From: CBDDKW01 sp965230425 | GTDB taxonomy: Bacteria > Pseudomonadota > Gammaproteobacteria > UBA1113 | Assembly (NCBI GenBank): GCA_965230425.1 | Contig: CBDDKW010000018.1 | Location: 1 to 64,000, forward strand | Length of the DNA: 64,000 nucleotides | Direction: 5' to 3' | The notes under the pieces: model-generated | What the model was told of the DNA's origin: nothing | The model's input: only the letters and a program-made list of their open reading frames with translations | The model's database searches: none | Part shown: piece after piece, positions 10,219 through 17,926 of the stretch | How the letters are laid out: each line of letters opens with the position of its first letter | How positions within the stretch are numbered: the first letter of the stretch is position 1 | Translations under genes and position numbers: made by a program

Positions 10219-10283
10219 ATTGTTGATTTCAATTCAAATTACTACTAATATTATTAGTAGTAAATCGAATTGAAATCAACAAT
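10219..10283 (+). promoter_or_regulatory. AbiEi operator, nested palindrome reaching the start codon
   Basis: The inner arms TTACTACTAATA (10239-10250) and TATTAGTAGTAA (10252-10263) flank one T. Outer arms ATTGTTGATTTCAATTC (10219-10235) and its exact inverse (10267-10283) enclose them. The whole 65-base palindrome stops one base before the ATG at 10285 and leaves no room for a normal ribosome-binding site. Confidence 0.7.
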
Positions 10284-10284
10284 C

Positions 10285-11100
10285 ATGAGTTTTGAAGCAT
10301 TTTTTAAAGCACACCCATTATTCCACCATAGCGACTTGGTGAGATATTTAGAGTCCTTAGGTAATTTCAATCAGAATACATTGAAAGCCGCGCTACAGTA
10401 CCATCTAGCCAAAAATCACATAGCTCGTATCTCACGTGGATACTATTTAGTCACTAGTACATACCTGCCAGGGATTCATGTAGAGAATGACCATTTACTA
10501 ATTGCGGGACGTATAGCGCCAGATGCGATCATCAGTTATCACACTGCTATGGAGTTTCATGCCTTAGCCTACTCTATTATGCCAGTAGTTTATTTCAACT
10601 CAGGTGCAAGAATTGGGCATTTGGATACTGAATACGGACGCTATCAACAATTAGCCCACCCAAGCGCTTTAAAGCCAAGAAACATATTTTTAGAGACAAA
10701 ATTACATGATCGGGCAGGTATAGATATCCGAGTGGCGTCGATTGAAAGAACACTAGTTGATTGCTTGCATCGACCAGAGCTATCTGGAGGTTGGGAAGAA
10801 ATATGGCGTTCTTTTGAGTCAATTAACTTTTTAGACATTGAAAAATTAATAAATTATGCAGTACAATTAGGTAATGCAACAACCATAGCTAAACTTGGCT
10901 TTTTCTTAGAACAACATGCAGACCAGTTTTCAGTAGAAGAGAAAACTCTTCAAACACTTGAACATTTGCGTCCAAAGTCAAGGCATTACATGGACAAGCA
11001 TGATAAAGAAAATGCAAAAACTTTAAAACGGTGGAATCTAATTGCTCCACTCACCATTATTAAGAGGATGTGGGAAGAACTAAAGAATGATCCTTTCTAG
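10285..11100 (+). CDS. abiEi: AbiEi family antitoxin (type IV toxin-antitoxin)
   Basis: About 271 residues from the ATG at 10285; an in-frame TTG at 10270 would add five residues but lies inside the operator. The N-terminal winged helix (LVRYLESLGNFNQNTLKAAL; HIARISRGYYLV) is followed by the AbiEi C-terminal domain with ISYHTAMEFHAL and SIERTLVDCLHRPEL, both diagnostic. AbiEi represses the operon by binding inverted repeats and counters the toxin without forming a stable complex. The gene overlaps its toxin by 14 bases, implying coupled translation. It is a different subfamily from the shorter antitoxins at 6407 and 46096. Confidence 0.88.
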   Translation: MSFEAFFKAHPLFHHSDLVRYLESLGNFNQNTLKAALQYHLAKNHIARISRGYYLVTSTYLPGIHVENDHLLIAGRIAPDAIISYHTAMEFHALAYSIMPVVYFNSGARIGHLDTEYGRYQQLAHPSALKPRNIFLETKLHDRAGIDIRVASIERTLVDCLHRPELSGGWEEIWRSFESINFLDIEKLINYAVQLGNATTIAKLGFFLEQHADQFSVEEKTLQTLEHLRPKSRHYMDKHDKENAKTLKRWNLIAPLTIIKRMWEELKNDPF

Positions 11101-12064
11101 AACAAGACTATCACAAGAAAAAAAAGAATTAGGTTTTCGTCAAGAAATAATCGAAAAGGTCGCATGGCTCATGGAAATACTAAATGCCATTTCTGAAGAT
11201 AGCTATTTAGCAAAGCGACTAGTGCTCAAAGGAGGAACTGCCCTAAATCTGTTCCACTTTGATTTACCAAGATTATCAGTAGATGCTGATTTAAATTATA
11301 TTGGTACTAGTGAGCGCAGCATGATGTTAGAAGAACGCCCAAAAGTTGAAAATAGAATAATTGGCTTATTCGAACGCATGGGCTTACATTTGATACGATT
11401 TCCGAAAGAACATGCTGGTGGAAAAATGATTTGGCGTTATCCAAGTGCATTAGGTAACCAAGGTAATATTGAAGTAGATCTAAATTTTATGTACCGCGTA
11501 CCTTTATTGCCGATTGAATCTAAACACAGCATTGTACTGGCTGGAAAACAAATCAAAAATTTACAAGTACTTGATATCCATGAGTTAGCTGCTGGAAAAC
11601 TAACGGCATTATTAGAACGCCAAACTGGACGAGATTTTTTTGACGCTAACAAATTATTTCAATCAAACAAAATTAACAAGGATAAATTACGCTTAGTTTT
11701 TGTCTTGTATGCAGCTATGTGTACGAAAAGAGATATGCTAAAGCTATCAATTCCAAAGATCGTAGTGGATTATCAAGATTTGCAAAACAAACTAATTCCA
11801 GTTATGAAAAATAATTTTTCAGATGAATTTCACTCAACTAATGATTGGATAGATAATATTACCAATAATGTTCGTAGTGGTTTTCATGACTTATTGCCCT
11901 TTTCAGCACCGGAAGAAACATTTATTCGCTCAGTAGTAAGCAAAGGAAATATAAATCCAGAGCTATTTATGAATGATGAAGATACAATAAAATTTGAATT
12001 AATCAAGTTACACCCAGCACTATTATGGGCTGGACATAAAGCCAAAAAAGACAACCGCAAGTAA
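11087..12064 (+). CDS. abiEii: AbiEii nucleotidyltransferase toxin
   Basis: A 325-residue toxin with KGGTALN (48-54) and LSVDADL (63-69), the nucleotidyltransferase core with both metal-binding Asp residues. LDIHELAAGKLTALLERQTGRDFFD is the usual second conserved block. Partner of the overlapping antitoxin gene. No truncation is seen. It is the last gene before a transposase remnant and tRNA-Lys, so it marks the right side of the island. Confidence 0.9.
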   Translation: MILSRTRLSQEKKELGFRQEIIEKVAWLMEILNAISEDSYLAKRLVLKGGTALNLFHFDLPRLSVDADLNYIGTSERSMMLEERPKVENRIIGLFERMGLHLIRFPKEHAGGKMIWRYPSALGNQGNIEVDLNFMYRVPLLPIESKHSIVLAGKQIKNLQVLDIHELAAGKLTALLERQTGRDFFDANKLFQSNKINKDKLRLVFVLYAAMCTKRDMLKLSIPKIVVDYQDLQNKLIPVMKNNFSDEFHSTNDWIDNITNNVRSGFHDLLPFSAPEETFIRSVVSKGNINPELFMNDEDTIKFELIKLHPALLWAGHKAKKDNRK

Positions 12065-12172
12065 AACTCCAGTTAGGAGTACCTACGCAAATCAACGACG
12101 GGGGCCCTAGTCGCCTATCTGCGATAGCTACGGTGGACACTTCTAGCTCTAACTTGCTTCGACGGCTTGCAG

Positions 12173-12331
12173 AACATTGGGAGCAAGGAAGTACAAAATA
12201 AGATTTGGCTTGTAAGCTTTATGAACTATGACTTGGGCTACTTCGATGAAGATAGCTGTAAATTTGAAACCGCTGACAATCCTTTTGGGACTAATGTGTT
12301 ACCCATGTCTCCGGTAATGACACATGCATAG
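12173..12331 (+). pseudogene. C-terminal remnant of an IS481-type transposase
   Basis: Frame 12173-12331 reads IGSKEVQNKIWLVSFMNYDL then GYFDED, and ends NPFGTNVLPMSPV before a stop. This matches the last ~50 residues of IS481-family integrase-core transposases. Nothing upstream of 12173 continues the frame, so the element is badly decayed. Its position between the toxin and a tRNA gene suggests it took part in shaping the island. Confidence 0.6.
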
Positions 12332-12533
12332 GGTGGCGTGCCGTGAAGGGCAAAGGGAGACCGTTTGTCCAGTGGACAAACGCAGCTCACTGAGCGCGAG
12401 GCAGGGATGCCGAGCTGAGGGATGCACCAGGGATGGTTACCCATGACGTAGCAACGCAGGAGATCGATCTCAATCAACTGGGTAACAAACAACTGTGCCT
12501 GGGATATACTAAGCAAAGAGTGAAGCGCTCAAA
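12332..12533. other. Unexplained GC-richer stretch with a perfect palindrome
   Basis: This stretch is visibly richer in GC than the island to its left. CGTTTGTCCA (12362-12371) and TGGACAAACG (12373-12382) form a perfect 10-base inverted repeat around one G. I see no gene; it may be the end of the IS481 element or part of another repeat. Confidence 0.4.
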
Positions 12534-12609
12534 TGGTGGGCCGTGAAGGACTCGAACCTTCGACCAATGGATTAAAAGTCCACTGCTCTACCAACTGAGC
12601 TAACGGCCC
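12534..12609 (-). tRNA. tRNA-Lys (anticodon TTT)
   Basis: The reverse strand reads GGGCCGTTAGCTCAGTTGG, an anticodon loop CTTTTAA (anticodon TTT at 12574-12576), the GGTTCGAGTCC T-arm and an encoded CCA at 12534-12536. All four arms pair, and the 76-base length is standard. It borders the toxin-antitoxin island, a common place for integration. Confidence 0.97.
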
Positions 12610-12776
12610 AAATATCAGCCGCCTATGATACTGATTTATGCCTGGATTTCAACCTTATTTCGCATTTATCTAAAAATTCATTGCAGCTTAAAATCGAGCA
12701 GACTATGATGGCTAAACAACGAGCTTATGGATGAGTTCAAAATTTAAACATATTCTGTAACTAACAAGGATGTTCA

Positions 12777-14249
12777 GTGCATATACAACACAGTTACGAT
12801 AAGCGCCAGCCGCGCGCTTTATACTACCTTTTCATGGTGGAGCTTTGGGAACGCTTTGGCTTCTATACCATGCGTGGCTTACTGGTCCTATATCTGACCC
12901 AAGTTTTTTTATTCTCTGATAGTAAATCCTATGCTCTCTACGGCGCCTTCAGCGCCCTATTATGGCTCACCCCCAGTCTCGGCGGCTATTTATCTGACCA
13001 CTTGTTAGGCTATCGACGCTGTTTAATTATAGGTGGCGCAACCTTGACCACCGGCTATGCTTGTTTAGCTTTTGCGAATCAACATATCTTTTACTTAGGC
13101 TTAAGTATTTTATTAGTCGGCAATGGCTTGTTTAAACCCAATGTGGCCAGCCTCATGGGCAGCTTATACGACGATCCTAAAGATCCGCGCCGTGATAGCG
13201 GTTTTACTATTTACTATATGGGGATCAATATTGGCTCTTTACTCGCGCCTATCGTTGCTGGCTTGTTAACCGCAACCTATGGCTGGCATGTGGGTTTTGC
13301 CAGTGCTGCCGTGGGTATGTTTATTGGTTTATTAATTTTTGTCTTCGGCCAAGGCATACTCGGTAGCCGTGGGCTGCCACCTTTCCCTGCACGCTTAAAA
13401 CAACGCTTCTTGCCTGGCATTAGTTACGCTAAGGCCGTTTATGTAGGCATGCTTGTCTTTATCTTAGCGGGTTACTACCTGCTCTATCATGTGGTCATTT
13501 CTGATTACGTCTTAGAAACTATCAGCGTTATTTTAATTAGTGCTTATTTAATTTTGAGCTACCGGCAAAACCGCGGCAACCGCAACAAAATGATTGGCGC
13601 CTTAATACTTGTAGCCTTCTCCATCGCCTTTTGGACCTTATATCAACAAGCCCCCATGACGATTACGCTGTTTACCCAGCGTAATGTAGATAGGCATTTG
13701 TTTGGCTTTACTATCCCCACGGTCATGTTCCAATCCCTGAATCCCGTGTTTATTATCCTCTTCACACCGATACTCGCCTGGTTCTGGAATCACTTAGGAC
13801 GTACGCGTTATCGTATCAGCACCGCAAGTAAATTTACCCTGGCTATTTTCATTATGGGCGTGGGCTTTCTCGTCTTAAAATGGGCAGCAGATTACTTCTC
13901 TGATAATGGCATTGTCTCTGCTTGGTGGATAGTATTGAGCTATGGCTTACAGAGCTTCGCTGAATTAGCCATTTCTCCCATTGGATTATCTATGATGACT
14001 GCTATGGCACCAGATAATATGACCGGAATGATGGTCGGTATGTGGTTCCTTGCCTCAGCCATTTCAAATGCCTTAGGCGGCGAAGTGGCGCAAATTGCTA
14101 GCATTCCCAAGGGGGATCATTTAAGCCTACTGCAAGCCAGTGATATTTATGGTCATGCCTTTTCCTTGTATGGCTGGTCAGCCATCGCAATTGCTGGGAT
14201 TGCCCTATTATTTATCCCCTTATTGCGCAAAATGATGGATGATAAGTGA
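12777..14249 (+). CDS. POT-family proton-dependent oligopeptide transporter
   Basis: A 490-residue inner-membrane carrier importing di- and tripeptides with protons. ELWERFGFYTMRG near residue 20 is the ExxERFxYY signature of the POT/PTR2 family. About 14 hydrophobic segments are visible, and the second signature region GINIGSLLAP is present near residue 150. The start is GTG at 12777, supported by AAGGA about nine bases before it. Peptide uptake would suit an organism living on host amino acids, especially given the damaged trpEG upstream. Confidence 0.9.
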   Translation: MHIQHSYDKRQPRALYYLFMVELWERFGFYTMRGLLVLYLTQVFLFSDSKSYALYGAFSALLWLTPSLGGYLSDHLLGYRRCLIIGGATLTTGYACLAFANQHIFYLGLSILLVGNGLFKPNVASLMGSLYDDPKDPRRDSGFTIYYMGINIGSLLAPIVAGLLTATYGWHVGFASAAVGMFIGLLIFVFGQGILGSRGLPPFPARLKQRFLPGISYAKAVYVGMLVFILAGYYLLYHVVISDYVLETISVILISAYLILSYRQNRGNRNKMIGALILVAFSIAFWTLYQQAPMTITLFTQRNVDRHLFGFTIPTVMFQSLNPVFIILFTPILAWFWNHLGRTRYRISTASKFTLAIFIMGVGFLVLKWAADYFSDNGIVSAWWIVLSYGLQSFAELAISPIGLSMMTAMAPDNMTGMMVGMWFLASAISNALGGEVAQIASIPKGDHLSLLQASDIYGHAFSLYGWSAIAIAGIALLFIPLLRKMMDDK

Positions 14250-14353
14250 TTCAAGCAAGGACCTAGCATAATTCTGCACAATTGGTTACTATGCGATTCT
14301 GGGCGCAGACGTAGATACTGCGATTTAGCATAACCTTAGCATAGGACTCACTT

Positions 14354-15304
14354 ATGATTCTCGACAATATCCTTGAAAAAACAGGTCAAACTCCCTTAGT
14401 ACGCTTAAACCGTATTGGTAGCGACTTAAACTGCCGGGTCTATGCTAAATGTGAATTCTTCAATCCTGGCGGTTCGGTGAAAGACCGTATCGCGGTGAAT
14501 ATGATCGAAGAGGCAGAAAAATCCGGTCGTATCAAACCTGGCGATACTTTGATTGAGCCAACTTCGGGTAATACCGGCATTGGTATAGCACTGGCTGGTG
14601 CTGTGAAGGGTTATAAAGTCATCATCACCATGCCGGAAAAAATGAGTCATGAAAAACAAGTCACGCTCGAGGCACTCGGTGCTACGATTTATCGTACCCC
14701 TACCGAGGCTGCCTGGGATGCACCTGATAGCCATATTTCCCTCGCCATCAAATTACAAAAGGAAATCCCAAACTCTCATATTCTGGATCAATATGCCAAT
14801 CCGGCAAATCCAGAAGCACACTACAAATACACTGCCCAAGAAATCATTGATGACATTGGCCCAGAATTGGGAATGGTAGTTCTCGGCGTGGGTACGGGTG
14901 GTACTGTCACTGGCGTAGCGAAACGTATTAAAGAATACAACCCTGCTATTGAAATTATTGGTGCAGATCCCTATGGCTCTATTTTGGGTGGCGGTACTGA
15001 AGTATATCCGTATGCAGTAGAAGGTATTGGTTATGACTTTTTCCCGGATGTATTAAACAATGATTTAATTGATGAATACATCAAAGTGAATGATAAAGAT
15101 TCTTTCCAAATGGCTCGTCGCTTGATCAAAGAAGAAGGCTTATTAGCCGGTGGTTCCTCTGGAACGGCAGTCTGGGCAATGTTACAAGTAGCACATCGAG
15201 TACCTGCAGATAAAGCTTGTGTGGTGCTATTACCCGATTCTATTCGTAATTACATGACGAAGTTTATGGATAATGCTTGGATGAAAGAACAAGGGTTTGA
15301 GTAA
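14354..15304 (+). CDS. Cystathionine beta-synthase-like PLP enzyme without regulatory domains
   Basis: A 316-residue fold-type II PLP enzyme. GGSVKDR carries the PLP lysine, TSGNTGIG binds the cofactor phosphate-side substrate, and GTGGT binds PLP phosphate. Several blocks match cystathionine beta-synthase better than CysK: EIPNSHILDQYANPANPEAH, VEGIGYDFFP, and LLPDSIRNYMTKF near the end. It would condense serine or O-acetylserine with homocysteine or sulfide. The C-terminal Bateman domains of animal CBS are missing, giving a catalytic core only. A CysK role cannot be excluded. The gene is convergent with queE, 12 bases apart. Confidence 0.85.
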   Translation: MILDNILEKTGQTPLVRLNRIGSDLNCRVYAKCEFFNPGGSVKDRIAVNMIEEAEKSGRIKPGDTLIEPTSGNTGIGIALAGAVKGYKVIITMPEKMSHEKQVTLEALGATIYRTPTEAAWDAPDSHISLAIKLQKEIPNSHILDQYANPANPEAHYKYTAQEIIDDIGPELGMVVLGVGTGGTVTGVAKRIKEYNPAIEIIGADPYGSILGGGTEVYPYAVEGIGYDFFPDVLNNDLIDEYIKVNDKDSFQMARRLIKEEGLLAGGSSGTAVWAMLQVAHRVPADKACVVLLPDSIRNYMTKFMDNAWMKEQGFE

Positions 15305-15316
15305 ATAATTACGTAA

Positions 15317-15964
15317 TTACCGGCCTGGTTCATCGCCCCAAATATATTTATGCAATTGAACCTGCATACGTACAGCTAATTTATCCGCTAAAATCCAATC
15401 GGCTAATTGGCGGGGAGATAACTCTTGGTTGCTCGGTGAAAATAGCACTTCAAAACGCTGCGCTAAGTCATACTCGAGCAGCTTTTGTTTGGACCATTGA
15501 TAATCTGCTTCATTACAAATGACAAATTTTATTTGATCCTGCTCAGTAAGATAATCAAGATTGCTATATAAATTTCGTTGCTCTTCTAGCGAACCAGGCG
15601 TTTTTAAATCCAGTATCTTCACAACCCGTGGGTCGACGTCTTTAACATCCATCGCACCACTGGTTTCTAGGGAGACTTGATAACCGCGATCACAAAGCTG
15701 GCTCAATAAAGGTAGGCAATCCGGCTGCGCGAGTGGCTCACCGCCGGTAACCGTCACATAATCAGCCTGGTAGCTATCCACCTTAGCAATAATCTCAGTG
15801 AAGCTCCTGAGGGTACCACCCTTAAAAGCATAAGCAGTATCACAATACTGACAACGCAAGGGACAGCCGGTCAGGCGCACAAATACTGTAGGTAAGCCCA
15901 CAGTACGGGTCTCGCCTTGCAGAGAATGGAATATTTCAGTGATCCGTAGGGTTTGCTCAGTCAT
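15317..15964 (-). CDS. queE: 7-carboxy-7-deazaguanine synthase
   Basis: This 215-residue radical SAM enzyme makes 7-carboxy-7-deazaguanine in the queuosine pathway. GCPLRCQYCDTAYAF contains the iron-sulfur cysteines (CxxxCxxC), and TVTGGEPLAQP is the usual SAM-side GGEP motif. Start context is FHSLQGE, a conserved substrate-binding block. It follows the Tol-Pal genes as in many gammaproteobacteria, but a HI0074-type gene intervenes. Confidence 0.92.
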   Translation of the reverse strand: MTEQTLRITEIFHSLQGETRTVGLPTVFVRLTGCPLRCQYCDTAYAFKGGTLRSFTEIIAKVDSYQADYVTVTGGEPLAQPDCLPLLSQLCDRGYQVSLETSGAMDVKDVDPRVVKILDLKTPGSLEEQRNLYSNLDYLTEQDQIKFVICNEADYQWSKQKLLEYDLAQRFEVLFSPSNQELSPRQLADWILADKLAVRMQVQLHKYIWGDEPGR

Positions 15965-16031
15965 TTTATAAGATTGATACGATTATTGACGAGGCCGCAC
16001 TATATAAGAATCTGGCATAAATGTAAAATAA

Positions 16032-16427
16032 TCAACCAATATTTTTTACGTTTTTGATAAAACTAGTCAATTCAGTGTTAAAAGCAGATAAGTCATTAAA
16101 TATCTTTTCTGCTACTGGCTCATGGTAAATATAACGAGTTAAATGACGGTCTTTTAAAAATAAAAGCCATAAATTGATAGTATGAATCATTTCTTCACGT
16201 GCAGCATAATGCAATATTTCTTGGCGAGAATAAACATTATCTATGCCCTTATACTGCAATATAGCATCCATAAGCCGACACGCTAATTCAAAAGACTGGC
16301 TGAAACGATAGATAGCTGCATCACGGCTAATATCACTATATGGATATAGTAATGCAGCATTTAGCGTCTTTTGTAGCATAACTAAAGACCTAAGCATGCC
16401 TTGAATTTTCGCCAACTTCTCCATCAA
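16032..16427 (-). CDS. HI0074-family nucleotidyltransferase partner (HEPN-like), orphan
   Basis: A 131-residue helical protein matching the 'nucleotidyltransferase substrate-binding' family: RDAAIYRFSQSFELACRLMDAIL, then FLKDRHLTRYIYHE. Relatives pair with a small minimal nucleotidyltransferase as a HEPN-MNT toxin-antitoxin unit. No MNT gene is adjacent here. Where the family usually has R-x4-H (RN-LT-H), this copy has RHLTRY, so the His is replaced by Tyr and ribonuclease function would be lost. It lies 11 bases from cpoB on the same strand and is probably carried on the tol transcript. Confidence 0.65.
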   Translation of the reverse strand: MMEKLAKIQGMLRSLVMLQKTLNAALLYPYSDISRDAAIYRFSQSFELACRLMDAILQYKGIDNVYSRQEILHYAAREEMIHTINLWLLFLKDRHLTRYIYHEPVAEKIFNDLSAFNTELTSFIKNVKNIG

Positions 16428-16438
16428 TTTACCTTCTA

Positions 16439-17374
16439 TTAAATCCCCGATTCTTTCATCATTCGCAACCGTGTTTCAGCTAACTTAGCTGAAGTAGAGT
16501 GCGGGTATTTTTTCTTCACATTGATAAAAGTCTTTTCTGCCTTGGCCCATTCATGGTCTTCATAGTAAATAAAGCCTATCTTTAGCAAAGCATCCGCTGC
16601 TTTGGGTGAGTGCGGGTACTGGGTCAATACAGTATTGAACTGAGTTTTAGCTTGCTGGCCATTACCTGAAATCAAATACAACTCGCCTAGCCAGTAATGG
16701 GCGTTCACTGCATAAGTACCCTGTGGGTACTCATTGATATAAGCTTGCATACCTTTGGCTGCTTGCGTGTAATGTTTATTACGTAAGGCTTTATAGGCTT
16801 GTTGGTATAAGTTTTGCTGCTGCAAAATATCTGTAGATTTTGCGGGTGGCTGATTCGTATCAGCCGCTTGTTGATTATTCTGCTGAGCGGCATTCTGTGC
16901 AGTGGCTGCCTGTGGACCTTGGTTCATCGCCATATTATAGGCATCTTTGCTATTGGCTTGTGGATTACCTGGTGACATAGCATTAAGACGCTTGTCCACA
17001 TCCGTATAGAGATTCCGCTGTAAGGTTTCTAATTGCTTCACTTCATGGGTGAGCATTTCCACCTGGCCACGCAGCACACGTATTTCGTGATCTTGACGCT
17101 CAAGCTTGGACAATAAATCCATATTTTGATTAGCATCGTCGCGAGTGACCATTTGCTGCACCAAAGCTGGCTGCATGGGTTGATGATTTGCTGTAGCAGG
17201 TACCGCCTGTGCATTAGCCACTGCGGGCATTTGTGCTGCTTGATTGGAAAAGGGTTGCTCCATGGCAGGTGTACTGCTTGTAGCATTATAAACAGGTGCT
17301 TCATAGGCATAGGCCGTTGAAGCACCACTCACTGCTAGCGCTAAAGTCGCTAACTGCATATAACATTTTTTCAT
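16439..17374 (-). CDS. cpoB: Cell division coordinator CpoB (YbgF)
   Basis: A 311-residue periplasmic protein that links peptidoglycan synthesis with Tol-driven outer-membrane constriction. It has a signal peptide ending ASTAYA, a Gln/Ala-rich linker, and a coiled coil around residues 80-115 (LLSKLERQDHEIRVLRGQV) for trimerisation. After a second Q/A-rich linker come TPR repeats (about 185-305; YQQAYKALRNKHY, AHYWLGELYL, DALLKIGFIYY). It is the last tol-pal gene, three bases after pal. Confidence 0.93.
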   Translation of the reverse strand: MKKCYMQLATLALAVSGASTAYAYEAPVYNATSSTPAMEQPFSNQAAQMPAVANAQAVPATANHQPMQPALVQQMVTRDDANQNMDLLSKLERQDHEIRVLRGQVEMLTHEVKQLETLQRNLYTDVDKRLNAMSPGNPQANSKDAYNMAMNQGPQAATAQNAAQQNNQQAADTNQPPAKSTDILQQQNLYQQAYKALRNKHYTQAAKGMQAYINEYPQGTYAVNAHYWLGELYLISGNGQQAKTQFNTVLTQYPHSPKAADALLKIGFIYYEDHEWAKAEKTFINVKKKYPHSTSAKLAETRLRMMKESGI

Positions 17375-17377
17375 GTT

Positions 17378-17911
17378 CTAACTTACCTCGTAAACAATAT
17401 CAACGCGTCGATCTAAACGATACGCAGCATCAGTATCACCTAGCTCTGCTAAGTGTTCTTGACCATAGCTCACAGTGACGATTTGATTTTTAGGTACCCC
17501 AAGCACTACTAAGCGTTCTTCTACTTGATTAGCACGACGATGGCCTAAGCCAACATTATATTCACGACTACCACGTGGGTCAGTATTGCCTTCTAGGCGA
17601 ACACGTGCATTGGGATGAGATTTTAAATATTCTGCATTAGCAGAGACAATATTCATATATTCTGGATCTACCCCACTTTGGTCGAAGTCAAAATAAATAG
17701 TATTTTTCTCGATACCTAGAGTTTGAGCCATTTTATCAGAATTTGAAAAGGAGCTATTCGCACCTAAACCGGCAGTTTGTACCTGTGTACCATCTGCACC
17801 GACTACACCGTTACGGGCTTGGCTACCATGGTTGCTTGAGGTTGAACAAGCGCTTATGGCAACAGTAGTGACAGCGATGGCTGTGATAAGTTTGAGTTTT
17901 GTTAGTTTCAT
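17378..17911 (-). CDS. pal: Peptidoglycan-associated lipoprotein Pal
   Basis: A 177-residue outer-membrane lipoprotein. The signal peptide ends in the lipobox ISAC, with Cys at about residue 22. The OmpA-like domain has IYFDFDQSGVDP and LEGNTDPRGSREYN, where the Asp and Arg bind meso-diaminopimelate. GLGHRRANQV and RLDRRVDI complete the fold. It anchors the outer membrane to the wall and partners TolB. Confidence 0.96.
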   Translation of the reverse strand: MKLTKLKLITAIAVTTVAISACSTSSNHGSQARNGVVGADGTQVQTAGLGANSSFSNSDKMAQTLGIEKNTIYFDFDQSGVDPEYMNIVSANAEYLKSHPNARVRLEGNTDPRGSREYNVGLGHRRANQVEERLVVLGVPKNQIVTVSYGQEHLAELGDTDAAYRLDRRVDIVYEVS

Positions 17912-17926
17912 AGTTAGTTCCTCTCT

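Noticed and set aside
12238..12516. A 92-codon reverse frame
   Set aside because: It is the complement of the IS481 transposase remnant and the following non-coding stretch; no ribosome-binding site or independent homology.
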